Below are positions 18,085 to 26,661 of a stretch of DNA of 64,000 nucleotides, in pieces. The first letter of the stretch is position 1, and each line of letters begins with the position of its first letter. The stretch is from Caballeronia catudaia (GTDB taxonomy: Bacteria; Pseudomonadota; Gammaproteobacteria; Burkholderiales; Burkholderiaceae). The translations under genes were made by a program, and so were the position numbers. The notes beneath the pieces were generated by a model, which made no database searches, had not been told where the DNA came from, and worked only from the letters and a program-made list of their open reading frames with translations. The DNA lies in assembly GCF_001544755.2 (NCBI RefSeq), contig NZ_FCOF02000030.1, positions 1 to 64,000 of the forward strand, in the 5' to 3' direction.

Positions 18085-18651
18085 ATGAAACCCGATTCGC
18101 GTGCGCGCGTTTCCCGGGACGGCATCAACAACACTGCGGCGTTGCGCGTGCTCGCGAGCGTCGAAGACTTGCTGATAGCGGTCCTGGTTTTCGCGATCTT
18201 CTGCGTCGTGCTGGCGGGCATCCTGTCCCGCTTCGTCTTCCACGTCTCGCTGTCGTGGAACATCGAGGTCAGCGTCACGCTGATGATCTGGATGACCTTC
18301 ATCGGCATCGCGGTCGGCGTGCGCGACAAGGTGCATGTCGCCTTCGAACTCTTCGAAGACAAGCTGAGCGGACGCTGGCTCATGCTCGCGTCCTTCGTCC
18401 AGATGCTGCTGATGGGCTTTCTGCTGGTCGCGCTCGCGTGGGGCGGCTGGCAGTTCATGCAGCTCGGGCTCAATCAGTTGACGCCGAGCGGCATCCCGCA
18501 GTGGATCTCGTTCGCCGCGATTCCGGCCGGCAGCGCGCTGGGCCTGCTGCATCTGCTGGCGCACGCATGGGACCTGGCCATCGATGTCGATCTGGACTCC
18601 GGAACGCAACGGGGCCACGGCCACGGCCATACCGAGACGAGGGCGCAATGA
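18085..18651 (+). CDS. TRAP transporter small permease (DctQ)
   Basis: 188 residues with four hydrophobic spans. The DctQ pattern LSWNIEVSVTLMIWMTFIGIAVGVRDKVHVAFELF is present. The C-terminal tail is rich in His/Gly (RGHGHGHTETRAQ). Its stop overlaps the DctM start (ATGA). Confidence 0.9.
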   Translation: MKPDSRARVSRDGINNTAALRVLASVEDLLIAVLVFAIFCVVLAGILSRFVFHVSLSWNIEVSVTLMIWMTFIGIAVGVRDKVHVAFELFEDKLSGRWLMLASFVQMLLMGFLLVALAWGGWQFMQLGLNQLTPSGIPQWISFAAIPAGSALGLLHLLAHAWDLAIDVDLDSGTQRGHGHGHTETRAQ

Positions 18652-19913
18652 TTCTGACCATCGGACTTCTCGCGCTGTTCGTCGTGGCGGGCGCGCCGAT
18701 CATCGCGTCGCTGGGCGCGGTGGGCACCATCGACGGCCTGATGCAAGGCCTGCCGCTGACCAACATTGCGCAGGCGATGTATCACGGCGTCGACTCGTTC
18801 ACGCTGCTCGCCGTGCCGCTGTTCATCCTAGCCGGCGAAATTCTCTTTCACTCGGGCTCGGCGGGCCGCCTCGTCAACTTCATGAACCTGCTTGTGGGAC
18901 GCGTGCCAGGCGGGCTGGGCGTCTCCGCCGTCGCCTCGACGATGGTGTTCTCGGGCCTGAGCGGCTCGGTCAACGCCGATGCCGCCGCGATCAGCTCCGC
19001 CATGCTGCCGTCGATGGAAAAGGCCGGCTACCGCAAGGAATGGTCGTCCGCGATCATCGCGGCGGCGGCCGGGACCGGCATTCTGATTCCGCCGTCGATC
19101 ACCATCATCGTGCTGGCGACCGTCTCGAACATGTCAGTGACGAAGCTGTTTCTCGCGGCGACGCTGCCCGCGATTCTCGTCGGCGTCACGAAGATGTTCA
19201 TCATCATGTACCGCGCGCGCTCGGAGCCGCCGGTGGCGCCGGTGCACTTCAGCGTGCCGGAGCTCGGCCGCGCCTTCTTGCTGGCGATTCCCGCGCTGGG
19301 CGCGCCGATCATCATCCTCGGCGGCATCTTCATGGGCTTCTTCACCGCGACCGAATCGGCGGCGGCGGCGGTGGCCTACGTGACGATCATCACGCTTCTC
19401 CAGCGCTCGATTCCGTCTCGCGCGTGGCTCGGCATTCTGATCAAGGCCGGCCGCACGAGCGCGATCGTGCTGTCGCTTGTCGGCGTCGCGCAGATCCTCG
19501 GCTATATGCTCGCGTACAACTCGGTGGGCGAACAGGTGGCCGAGTTCGCGTCGCAACTGACCGGCAACAAGATCGTCTTCACGGTGTTCATCGTGGTGGT
19601 GTTCTGGCTGCTGGGCGCGCTGCTCGACGGCATTCCCGCGCTCATCCTGCTGATTCCGCTGTTTCTGCCGATCGCGCAGGAAGCCGGCTTCAGCGACATC
19701 CATTTCGCGATTCTCGCCATCGCCATCGTCGGCATCTCGCTCGTCACGCCGCCGATCGGCACGGCCTGTTTCATCGTCACCGGCGTCGCCAACATCAAGA
19801 TGGTGAATCTGGTGCGGCCCATGCTGCCATTCATGGCGGTCATGTTCGTGACCATCCTGCTGCTGGCTTTCGTGCCGGCGTTCTCCGAATGGCTACCTCA
19901 TCTCCTGTACTGA
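18648..19913 (+). CDS. TRAP transporter large permease (DctM)
   Basis: 421 residues from ATG 18648; the open frame upstream is a shadow of the DctQ gene. Typical DctM blocks: VPLFILAGEILFHSGSAGRL, GSVNADAAAISSAMLPSMEKAGY, TGILIPPSITIIVLA, FMGFFTATESAAAAVAY and VTPPIGTACFIVTGVAN. It is the Na+-driven channel subunit that works with DctP and DctQ. Confidence 0.92.
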   Translation: MILTIGLLALFVVAGAPIIASLGAVGTIDGLMQGLPLTNIAQAMYHGVDSFTLLAVPLFILAGEILFHSGSAGRLVNFMNLLVGRVPGGLGVSAVASTMVFSGLSGSVNADAAAISSAMLPSMEKAGYRKEWSSAIIAAAAGTGILIPPSITIIVLATVSNMSVTKLFLAATLPAILVGVTKMFIIMYRARSEPPVAPVHFSVPELGRAFLLAIPALGAPIIILGGIFMGFFTATESAAAAVAYVTIITLLQRSIPSRAWLGILIKAGRTSAIVLSLVGVAQILGYMLAYNSVGEQVAEFASQLTGNKIVFTVFIVVVFWLLGALLDGIPALILLIPLFLPIAQEAGFSDIHFAILAIAIVGISLVTPPIGTACFIVTGVANIKMVNLVRPMLPFMAVMFVTILLLAFVPAFSEWLPHLLY

Positions 19914-20692
19914 CGCCGCGCGGCGAACGTCCGCTCGCGCTCGTCACGGGCGCGCGCCGCGGCATCGGCGCAAGCATCGCGATCGAACTGGCGCAACGCG
20001 GCTTCGACCTCGCGTTGCTCGATATCGACGACGACGGTGCGCACGAAACCATGGCCGCCGCCGAATCGCACGGCGTGCGCGCGCGCTTCTACCGGCACGA
20101 TCTCGCCGATAGCGCCGCGCATCGGGCGCTGGTCGAACGCATCGTTGCGGACTGCGGGCCGGTCGCGTGTCTCGTCAACAACGCGGGCGTGTCCGCGGAG
20201 CAGCGTGGCGACCTGCTGGAGCTCAACGAGCAGTCCTACGACCGCGTCGTCGACATCAACATGCGCGGCACGTTCTTTCTTACGCAGGCCGTGGCGCGCC
20301 ACATGGCCGCTCACGCAGGCGCTCAGGATGGATATGCGCGCAGCATCGTCACGGTGTCGTCGGTCAGCGCCGAACTGGCGTCGACGGAGCGCGGCGAATA
20401 TTGCATGTCCAAGGCCGGACTCGGCATGCTCACCAGGCTCTTCGCGCTGCGTCTCGCGCCGCTTGGGATCGGCGTGTTCGAAGTGCGGCCCGGCATCATC
20501 CGCACGCCGATGACCGAAGGCGTCGCTGCGCGCTACGACGAACGCATCGCCGACGGCATCGTGCCGATGCGGCGCTGGGGCGTGCCGCAGGACGTCGCCT
20601 CGGCCGTCGCGGCGCTTGCCTCGGGGCAAATGGCGTTCGCCACCGGCAGCGTGCTCAACATCGACGGCGCGCTCTCCGTTCCGCGTCTCTAA
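19889..20692 (+). CDS. Short-chain dehydrogenase/reductase (FabG-like)
   Basis: 267 residues. ATG 19889 lies inside the DctM end (25-bp overlap). Cofactor motif TGARRGIGASIA, NNAG, and the active site SSVS...EYCMSKAG (Tyr-x-x-x-Lys). Very like the minus-strand SDR at 29897-30670, which shares ERGEYCMSK. Probably interconverts a 3-hydroxyacyl and 3-oxoacyl intermediate or a ring hydroxyl. Confidence 0.9.
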   Translation: MATSSPVLTPRGERPLALVTGARRGIGASIAIELAQRGFDLALLDIDDDGAHETMAAAESHGVRARFYRHDLADSAAHRALVERIVADCGPVACLVNNAGVSAEQRGDLLELNEQSYDRVVDINMRGTFFLTQAVARHMAAHAGAQDGYARSIVTVSSVSAELASTERGEYCMSKAGLGMLTRLFALRLAPLGIGVFEVRPGIIRTPMTEGVAARYDERIADGIVPMRRWGVPQDVASAVAALASGQMAFATGSVLNIDGALSVPRL

Positions 20693-20712
20693 CCCAATCC
20701 ATTCATCGCGAC

Positions 20713-21876
20713 ATGCACACCCTACAACTGCCGACGCCAGCCGGCGCGCTGGAAAGCTACACGCTCACGGGCACGCCGCTTCAGGACGTCCGCCCCGCCG
20801 CGCCCTTCGATCGCATCGCGCTGTCGGCCGCGCACGTCGTCGCCGATCCCTTCGCGGACGTCGATCCGTCCGGCGGCGGCAAGATCGATTGGGACAGGAC
20901 GCTCGACTATCGCCGCTATCTGGCCGGCCTCGGCCTGGGCATCGCGGAAGCGATGGACACCGCGCAGCGCGGCATGGGCCTCTCCTGGCAGGAGTCGCTG
21001 CAACTGATCCGCCGCACACGCGCGGAGCTGTCCGACAGCCGCGTGCCCATCTTCAACGGCTGCGGAACGGACCATCTCGATCCCGCATCGGTCGATTCGC
21101 TCGACGCCGTCGTGGATGCCTATCTGCAACAGGTCGATGCGATCCAGACCGCGGGCGGCCGTCTGATCCTGATGGCGAGCCGGGCGCTCGCGCGCGTGGC
21201 CCGTTCGCCCGAGGATTACGTGTCGGTGTATCGCCGCGTGCTCGCGCAAGTGGATCAGCCGGTCATCCTGCACTGGCTCGGCGACATGTTCGATCCCGCG
21301 CTCGCCCGCTACTGGGGCGCCGGCGATCTGACCGTCGCGCGCGACGTCGCCCTGCAAGTCATCACGGAGTCGGCGGCCAAGGTGGACGGCATCAAGGTGT
21401 CGCTGCTCGACAAGCAACGCGAGATCGACATGCGCCGCCTCCTGCCCGCCGGCGTGAAGATGTACACCGGCGACGACTTCAACTATCCCGAGCTGATCGC
21501 CGGCGACGAGCACGGTTTTTCGCACGCACTGCTCGGCATCTTCGACGGTATCGCGCCCGCCGCTTCCGCCGCCCTGAGCGAACTGGCGGCTGGACGGCGC
21601 GAGCGCTTTCTCGAGATTCTCGCGCCCACGGTGCCGCTGTCGCGCCACATCTTCCGCGCGCCGACGCGCTTCTACAAGACCGGCATCGTGTTCCTCGCCT
21701 TCCTGAACGGCCATCAATCGCACATGACGATGCTGGCCGGACATCAGGCGATGCGTCCGCTGCCGTATTTCGTCGATCTTTTCAGGCTCGCCGATGCGGC
21801 GGGTCTGTTGCGGCAGCCCGAACTCGCGGTCGCGCGCATGAAGACCTTCCTCACGATGTACGGCGTAGAGAACTGA
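20713..21876 (+). CDS. DUF993 family protein (dihydrodipicolinate-synthase-like TIM barrel)
   Basis: 387 residues. Resembles the DUF993 family, annotated as dihydrodipicolinate-synthase-like: PIFNGCGTDHLDP, GRLILMASRALARVA, VILHWLGDMFDPALARYWG, KVDGIKVSLLDKQREIDMRRL (the Lys before VSLLD is a candidate Schiff-base residue) and KMYTGDDFNYPELI. The reaction of this family is not established to my knowledge. In this operon, between an SDR and enoyl-CoA hydratase, it may act as an aldolase or lyase. A decayed relative lies at 8947-9018. Confidence 0.75.
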   Translation: MHTLQLPTPAGALESYTLTGTPLQDVRPAAPFDRIALSAAHVVADPFADVDPSGGGKIDWDRTLDYRRYLAGLGLGIAEAMDTAQRGMGLSWQESLQLIRRTRAELSDSRVPIFNGCGTDHLDPASVDSLDAVVDAYLQQVDAIQTAGGRLILMASRALARVARSPEDYVSVYRRVLAQVDQPVILHWLGDMFDPALARYWGAGDLTVARDVALQVITESAAKVDGIKVSLLDKQREIDMRRLLPAGVKMYTGDDFNYPELIAGDEHGFSHALLGIFDGIAPAASAALSELAAGRRERFLEILAPTVPLSRHIFRAPTRFYKTGIVFLAFLNGHQSHMTMLAGHQAMRPLPYFVDLFRLADAAGLLRQPELAVARMKTFLTMYGVEN

Positions 21877-21886
21877 GGAGCCATCG

Positions 21887-22645
21887 ATGGGACAGATCCT
21901 TTCGCGCCGCGACGGCGCGGTGCTCACACTCGAACTCAGCAATCCGGGCAAGGCCAACGCGCTCGATTTCGCGATGCTCGCCGCGCTCGACGAACAGATC
22001 GCGTATATCGGCGAAGACGACGGCATCCGCGCGGTCGTGCTGCGCGGTACGGCGGGCGGCGTGTTCTCGTCCGGCGCCGACATCCGCGAATGGTCGGCGC
22101 TCGATCCGCAAGCCTTCGCGACGCAATGGATCGGTGAAGGCAATGCGGTGTTCCGGCGCTTCGAGCGGTCGCGCTGCCCGACCGTCGCCGTCATCGAAGG
22201 GCTGTGTTTCGGCGGCGGGCTGGAGCTCGCGCTGTGCTGCGATCTGCGGCTCGCGAGCAACGACGCCCGGCTGCGCTTTCCGGAAGTCGCCATCGGCGCG
22301 ATCCCCGGCTGGGAAGGCGGCGACCGCCTGCAGCGCATCGCGGGCCGCGGACGTGCGCTCGAAGCGGTGCTGCTGTCGCGCGAAATCGATCCGGTGACCG
22401 CGTTGCAGTGGGGCATCGTCAATACCGTCTGCACGCCGCAGGACATCGAAGCGCGATTGCAGGAATGGACCGCGCGCCTGTGCGAAGTATCGCCGCGCGC
22501 TGCCGCGCTCGCCAAAGCCCTGATCGTCGATGAGCACAAGGACTCGCACGCGGCCTATCCCGCGGCCGCGCTCACGATCCGCACCAGTCCCGACGCGGAG
22601 CTCGGCATCCGCGCCTTTTTCGCGAAAACGGCCGCCGTCTTCTGA
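21887..22645 (+). CDS. Enoyl-CoA hydratase/isomerase (crotonase family)
   Basis: 252 residues, 10 bp after the DUF993 gene with GAGGAGCC upstream. Crotonase motifs GGVFSSGADIREW and EGLCFGGGLELALCCDLRLAS. Glutamates are at both classical positions (GGGLEL and RFPEVAIGAIPG). Second of three crotonases in the island; less like the 28250 product than expected for a recent duplicate. Confidence 0.9.
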   Translation: MGQILSRRDGAVLTLELSNPGKANALDFAMLAALDEQIAYIGEDDGIRAVVLRGTAGGVFSSGADIREWSALDPQAFATQWIGEGNAVFRRFERSRCPTVAVIEGLCFGGGLELALCCDLRLASNDARLRFPEVAIGAIPGWEGGDRLQRIAGRGRALEAVLLSREIDPVTALQWGIVNTVCTPQDIEARLQEWTARLCEVSPRAAALAKALIVDEHKDSHAAYPAAALTIRTSPDAELGIRAFFAKTAAVF

Positions 22646-22657
22646 CGCCACTCCGCC

Positions 22658-23476
22658 ATGAACATACTTTTCCAACGCACCCATCAACGCGCTTTCGGCA
22701 CCTGGCCGCTGAATGGCCAGCAACTGAAGGACGCGCTGCGCGACGCGGTCGAGACCGGCTATCGCGCGATCGACACCGCGCAGCTCTACGACAACGAAAT
22801 CGGCGTCGGCTCGGCGCTGCGCGCGATCGGCGTTCCGCGCGACGAGATGTGCATCATCACCAAGATCGCGCCCGCCAACGATTCCGACGAACGTTTCATG
22901 CCGTCGCTGCGCGAAAGCCTCGACAAGCTGAAGATCGAGCAGGCCGACGTGCTGCTGCTGCACTGGCCGCCCGCCGACGGCGATGTCGCGCCTTCCGTGC
23001 GCCGCCTCGAAGAAGCGGCGTGCGCGGGTCTGACACGGCATATCGGCGTCAGCAACTTCAACGCCGCGATGATGCGCGCCGCGAAAGGCGCGACCGCGTT
23101 GCCGCTCGTCACCAATCAGGTCGAGTTCCATCCACTGCTGAATCAGCGCGTGCTGCTCGACACCGCCATCGAAACGGGCATTCCGCTCTCGTCCTATTGC
23201 TCGGTCGCGCGCGGCGAGATCTTCAAATATCCGCTTTTCGACGAGATCGGCCAGCGCTACGGCAAGTCGGCCGCGCAAGTGGCGTTGCGCTGGATGCTTC
23301 AGAAGGGCGTGACGATCAACACGATGTCGACGAAGCGCGAAAACATCGAGGCGAATTTCGACGTGATGGACTTCACGCTGTCCAGCATCGACATGCATCG
23401 CATCGACGCGCTGAACGATACCAATTACCGCATCGTCAATCGCGAACGCGTTCCCACCGCGCCCGTGTTCGACTGA
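22658..23476 (+). CDS. Aldo/keto reductase
   Basis: 272 residues with the AKR tetrad readable: Asp in RAIDTAQ, Tyr in LYDNE, Lys in IITKIAP, His in LLLHWPP. IGVSNFN and the C-terminal KGVTINTMSTKRENIEANFDV are typical of the 2,5-diketogluconate-reductase group. NADPH-dependent reduction of a carbonyl is expected. 13 bp after the crotonase gene, in the same operon. Confidence 0.9.
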   Translation: MNILFQRTHQRAFGTWPLNGQQLKDALRDAVETGYRAIDTAQLYDNEIGVGSALRAIGVPRDEMCIITKIAPANDSDERFMPSLRESLDKLKIEQADVLLLHWPPADGDVAPSVRRLEEAACAGLTRHIGVSNFNAAMMRAAKGATALPLVTNQVEFHPLLNQRVLLDTAIETGIPLSSYCSVARGEIFKYPLFDEIGQRYGKSAAQVALRWMLQKGVTINTMSTKRENIEANFDVMDFTLSSIDMHRIDALNDTNYRIVNRERVPTAPVFD

Positions 23477-23491
23477 CAAGGACACGACAAC

Positions 23492-23950
23492 ATGAGCCAT
23501 CCCCTGCTCTTCGACGAAATCGAGCCCGGTCTCACCTTCGCGACGTCGGGCATCGTCGTCACCGAGAGCCACGTCGTGCAATTCGCGGGCATCTCGGGCG
23601 ATTTCTTCGATGTCCACATGGACGACGAATTCGCGCGCGGCGTCGGCTTTCCCGGCCGCGTCGCGCATGGTCTCCTGTGCCTCGCGATGGTCGACGGCCT
23701 CAAGAACCGCGCGGCGACGCAATTTGCCGCGATCGCGACGCTGGAGTGGACGTATCGCTTTCACAAGCCGGTGCTGATCGGCGACAGGGTTCAGGGCCGC
23801 ATTCGCGTGCTGGACAAGCGCGCGACGCGCCGCTCCGATCGCGGCATCGTGCGTTTGCAGGTCGAAGTACACAACCAGGACGGCGTGCTGATCCAGGAAG
23901 GACTCAACGTGCTGATGGTCCGCGCGGGTGCGCATAACGAGGAAAAGTAA
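23492..23950 (+). CDS. MaoC-like hot-dog-fold enoyl-CoA hydratase
   Basis: 152 residues. FDEIEPGLTFATSGIVVTESHVVQFAGISGDFFDVHMDDEFARGVGFPGRVAHGLL carries the MaoC Asp/His dyad (DVHMDD). Clear paralogue of the 8341-8835 product, in the same position relative to a CoA-transferase gene. It ends one base before the next ATG. Confidence 0.9.
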   Translation: MSHPLLFDEIEPGLTFATSGIVVTESHVVQFAGISGDFFDVHMDDEFARGVGFPGRVAHGLLCLAMVDGLKNRAATQFAAIATLEWTYRFHKPVLIGDRVQGRIRVLDKRATRRSDRGIVRLQVEVHNQDGVLIQEGLNVLMVRAGAHNEEK

Positions 23951-23951
23951 G

Positions 23952-25475
23952 ATGAAGCGTGCAAACCTGACTGATGCGGATTTCATGGCGGCGGCGATCT
24001 TCGATGGCGCGACCGTCGTGCTGAGCGGCTCGGGCGGCGGACTGGTCGAGGCCGATCACATCACCGAGGCCATCGAGCGGCGCTTTCTGGCGACGGGTCA
24101 TCCGCGCGATCTCACGCTGATCCACGCGCTCGGGATCGGCGATGGCGTGAAGAGCGGCATCAGCCGTTTCGCGCACGAAGGCATGGTGAAGCGCGTCATC
24201 GGCGGTCACTGGACCTGGTCCAGGCCGATGCAGAAGCTCGCGCGCGAGGAGCGCATCGAGGCTTACACCCTCCCCGCCGGCGTGATCCAGACGCTGATCC
24301 GCGAAGCCGGCGCGGGCCGTCACGGTCTCGTCACGCACATCGGCCTCGATACCTTCGCCGATCCGCGCCACGGCGGCGGCCGCGTCAACGCCCGTGCGCG
24401 CGAGGATCTCGTCGAAGTCGTCACGCTGGGCGGCAAGGAACTGCTCTGGTACAAGCCCTTCACGATCGACTTCGCGATCGTGCGCGGCACCACGGCGGAT
24501 ATGCAGGGCAACCTGACATCGCGTGAAGAACCCGCCGATATCGACGCGTTCGCCGCCGCGCTCGCCGCGCACAACAGCGGTGGCCGCGTGTTCGCGCAGG
24601 TGCGCGACGTCTCCGCCATGCCGATCACGCCGGCGCGCGCGGTCACCGTGCCGGGCGTGCTCGTCGACGATATTTGCGTGTACGCCGATCAGAAGCAGAC
24701 CACTGCCGCGGGCTACGACCCGGCCATCAGCGGCGAGCAGCCCGCGCCCGACACGCGCACGCCGCCGGCGCTGCCCACGGGCATCCGCTACATCATCGCG
24801 AAGCGCGCCGCGCAGGAGCTTGAGCACGGCGCGTGCGTCAACTTCGGCTATGGCCTGCCCGACGGCATACCCGCCGTCGCACACGAAGAAGGCGTGGACA
24901 TTAGCTGGACCGTGATCGAACAGGGATCGCACAACGGCGAACTGCTCGGCGGCGACCTGTTCGGCGCCACGCGCCACGCGAGCGCGATCCTCAAATCCAA
25001 TGACCAGTTCGATCTGTTCAGCGGCGGCGGCATCGATATCGCCTTCCTCGGCATGGGCGAGCTGGACGCGCAAGGCAACGTCAACGTCTCGTGGCTCGGC
25101 GAGAACATCGTCGGCCCCGGCGGTTTCGTCGATATCACGCAGCGCACGCGCAAGGTCGTCTTCTGCGGCACCTTCGAGGCGAAAGGGCTGGAAGTCGAGC
25201 TGGAAGACGGCGAAGTGCGCATCCGGCGTCACGGCGCGGTGCCGAAGCTGGTTCAGCAGGTGCGCCACATCACGTTCAGCGGCAAGCGCGCCCGCGCGGA
25301 CGGCCAGCGCGTGATCTATGTGACCGAACGCGCCGTCTTCGAACTGACGGCCGACGGCCTGCAACTGATCGAATTGGCGCCGGGCGTGGATCTCGTGCGC
25401 GACGTGCTCGAACGCATGCCCTTCGAAGTCGCGCTGCATCCGTCGCTGCGTGTCGCGGCGACCAGCGCGGGCTAA
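23952..25475 (+). CDS. Type I CoA-transferase (fused), second of three
   Basis: 507 residues from ATG 23952 with AGGAAAAG upstream. N-terminal VVLSGSGGGLVEADHITEAIERRF; catalytic glutamate in VIEQGSHNGELLGG; FSGGGIDIAFLGMGELDAQGNVNVS. Same architecture as the 9056-10660 protein. Expected to activate or recycle an acid of the pathway. The nearby MaoC and acyl-CoA dehydrogenase genes support a CoA-thioester route. Confidence 0.88.
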   Translation: MKRANLTDADFMAAAIFDGATVVLSGSGGGLVEADHITEAIERRFLATGHPRDLTLIHALGIGDGVKSGISRFAHEGMVKRVIGGHWTWSRPMQKLAREERIEAYTLPAGVIQTLIREAGAGRHGLVTHIGLDTFADPRHGGGRVNARAREDLVEVVTLGGKELLWYKPFTIDFAIVRGTTADMQGNLTSREEPADIDAFAAALAAHNSGGRVFAQVRDVSAMPITPARAVTVPGVLVDDICVYADQKQTTAAGYDPAISGEQPAPDTRTPPALPTGIRYIIAKRAAQELEHGACVNFGYGLPDGIPAVAHEEGVDISWTVIEQGSHNGELLGGDLFGATRHASAILKSNDQFDLFSGGGIDIAFLGMGELDAQGNVNVSWLGENIVGPGGFVDITQRTRKVVFCGTFEAKGLEVELEDGEVRIRRHGAVPKLVQQVRHITFSGKRARADGQRVIYVTERAVFELTADGLQLIELAPGVDLVRDVLERMPFEVALHPSLRVAATSAG

Positions 25476-25494
25476 ACGCGAACCGGAGAGATCG

Positions 25495-26655
25495 ATGGAC
25501 TTCACGCTCAGCGACACGCAGAAGATGATGATCGAGACGGCGCGCCGCTTCGTGCGCACCGAATTGCAGCCGCTCGAACAACAAGTGGAAGACGAAGGCG
25601 CACTCGCGCCCGGGATCGCGCGCGGCTTGCGGTCGCGCGCCCGGGCGCTGGGCCTGTATGCGGTGAATATGCCCGCCGAACTCGGCGGCGGCGGATTGAG
25701 CACGGTCGACTCGATGTTGTGCGAGGAGCAGTTCGGCCACAGCTCCGACATTCTGGTGCGGCGCGCCTTCGGCAACGTCTACGACGCGCTCCTGGCGTGC
25801 GAGGGCGAGCAGATCGAACGCTGGCTCAAACCCGCGATTGCCGGCGAGCGTACCTGCGGCCTCGCGATGACCGAGACCGGCGCGGGCTCGGACGCACAGG
25901 GCATCAGGACTACGGCGCGTAAAACCGGGCGTGGCTGGGTGCTGAACGGCAGCAAGCACTTCATCAGCGATGCGCAATGGAGCGACTTCTTCCTCGTCTC
26001 GGCCCGCACCGGCGAGAAGGAAATCTCGCTGTTCGCGGTCGACAAGAATCTGCCCGGCTTCGCGCTCGGCAAGGACCAACAGATGATGGGCCTGCGCGGC
26101 ACGCCCCACCACGAGCTCTTTTTCGACGATGTTGCGCTGGAGCCGATGACCCTGATCGGGCGCCAGGGCGAAGGATTCAGACTGGCGATGAACATGTTGG
26201 GCCGCGTGCGCCTCGCGCTGATCGGCGCGCGCGGCATCGGCAAGGCTGCGCATGTGCTCGAAATGATGATCGGGTACGCGGGCGAGCGGCGTCAGTTCGG
26301 CACGCGCATCGGGGATTTCCAGATGATCCAGCAGCTCATCGCGGACAGCGTGATGGAGATCAACGCGGCGCGGCTGATGCTGCTCAACGCCGCCAGCATG
26401 ATGGACGCGGGCCAGGACGCGCGCGACTGGATTTCGATGGTCAAGGTGCAGGCCTCCGAGACGCTCGGCCGCGTGGTCGACCGCGCGGTGCAGGTGTTCG
26501 GCGGCATGGGCTTTTGCAAGGAACTGGCCATCGAACGCTACTACCGCGATGCCCGCATCTATCGCATCTTCGACGGCACGTCGGAGATTCATCGCGGCAT
26601 CATCGCGCGAAATGCGATGAAGCGCGGCGCGGCCCTGTTCGACCTTCATCGATAA
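25495..26655 (+). CDS. Acyl-CoA dehydrogenase with Asp at the usual catalytic Glu position
   Basis: 386 residues from ATG 25495 (GGAGAG upstream). FAD/acyl-CoA motifs: GLAMTETGAGSDAQGIRTTA, LNGSKHFISDAQWSDFFLV, RRQFGTRIGDFQMIQQLIAD, QVFGGMGFCKELAIERYYRDARIYRIFDGTSEIHRGI. The block that normally reads YEGTSEIHR is FDGTSEIHR, placing Asp where short- and medium-chain enzymes carry the base Glu. Some ACADs use Asp there, so an unusual substrate rather than loss of activity is plausible. Confidence 0.88.
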   Translation: MDFTLSDTQKMMIETARRFVRTELQPLEQQVEDEGALAPGIARGLRSRARALGLYAVNMPAELGGGGLSTVDSMLCEEQFGHSSDILVRRAFGNVYDALLACEGEQIERWLKPAIAGERTCGLAMTETGAGSDAQGIRTTARKTGRGWVLNGSKHFISDAQWSDFFLVSARTGEKEISLFAVDKNLPGFALGKDQQMMGLRGTPHHELFFDDVALEPMTLIGRQGEGFRLAMNMLGRVRLALIGARGIGKAAHVLEMMIGYAGERRQFGTRIGDFQMIQQLIADSVMEINAARLMLLNAASMMDAGQDARDWISMVKVQASETLGRVVDRAVQVFGGMGFCKELAIERYYRDARIYRIFDGTSEIHRGIIARNAMKRGAALFDLHR

Positions 26656-26661
26656 AAGGCC

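Noticed and set aside
16551-18473. 640-codon minus-strand ORF opposite LacI and TRAP genes
   Set aside because: Antisense shadow spanning a terminator and an operator region; no support for expression.
18584-20692. 702-codon ORF read as a single fusion protein ending in an SDR
   Set aside because: Its first two thirds are an out-of-frame shadow of DctM; the true SDR starts at ATG 19889.
20722-23986. Long minus-strand ORFs (605 and 711 codons) opposite the DUF993/crotonase/AKR/MaoC genes
   Set aside because: Shadow frames of strongly coding plus-strand genes that show clear catalytic motifs; the antisense proteins are low-complexity.
23904-25775. 623-codon minus-strand ORF opposite the second CoA-transferase gene
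   Set aside because: Same antisense artefact; no motif, and it crosses the boundary of two real genes.
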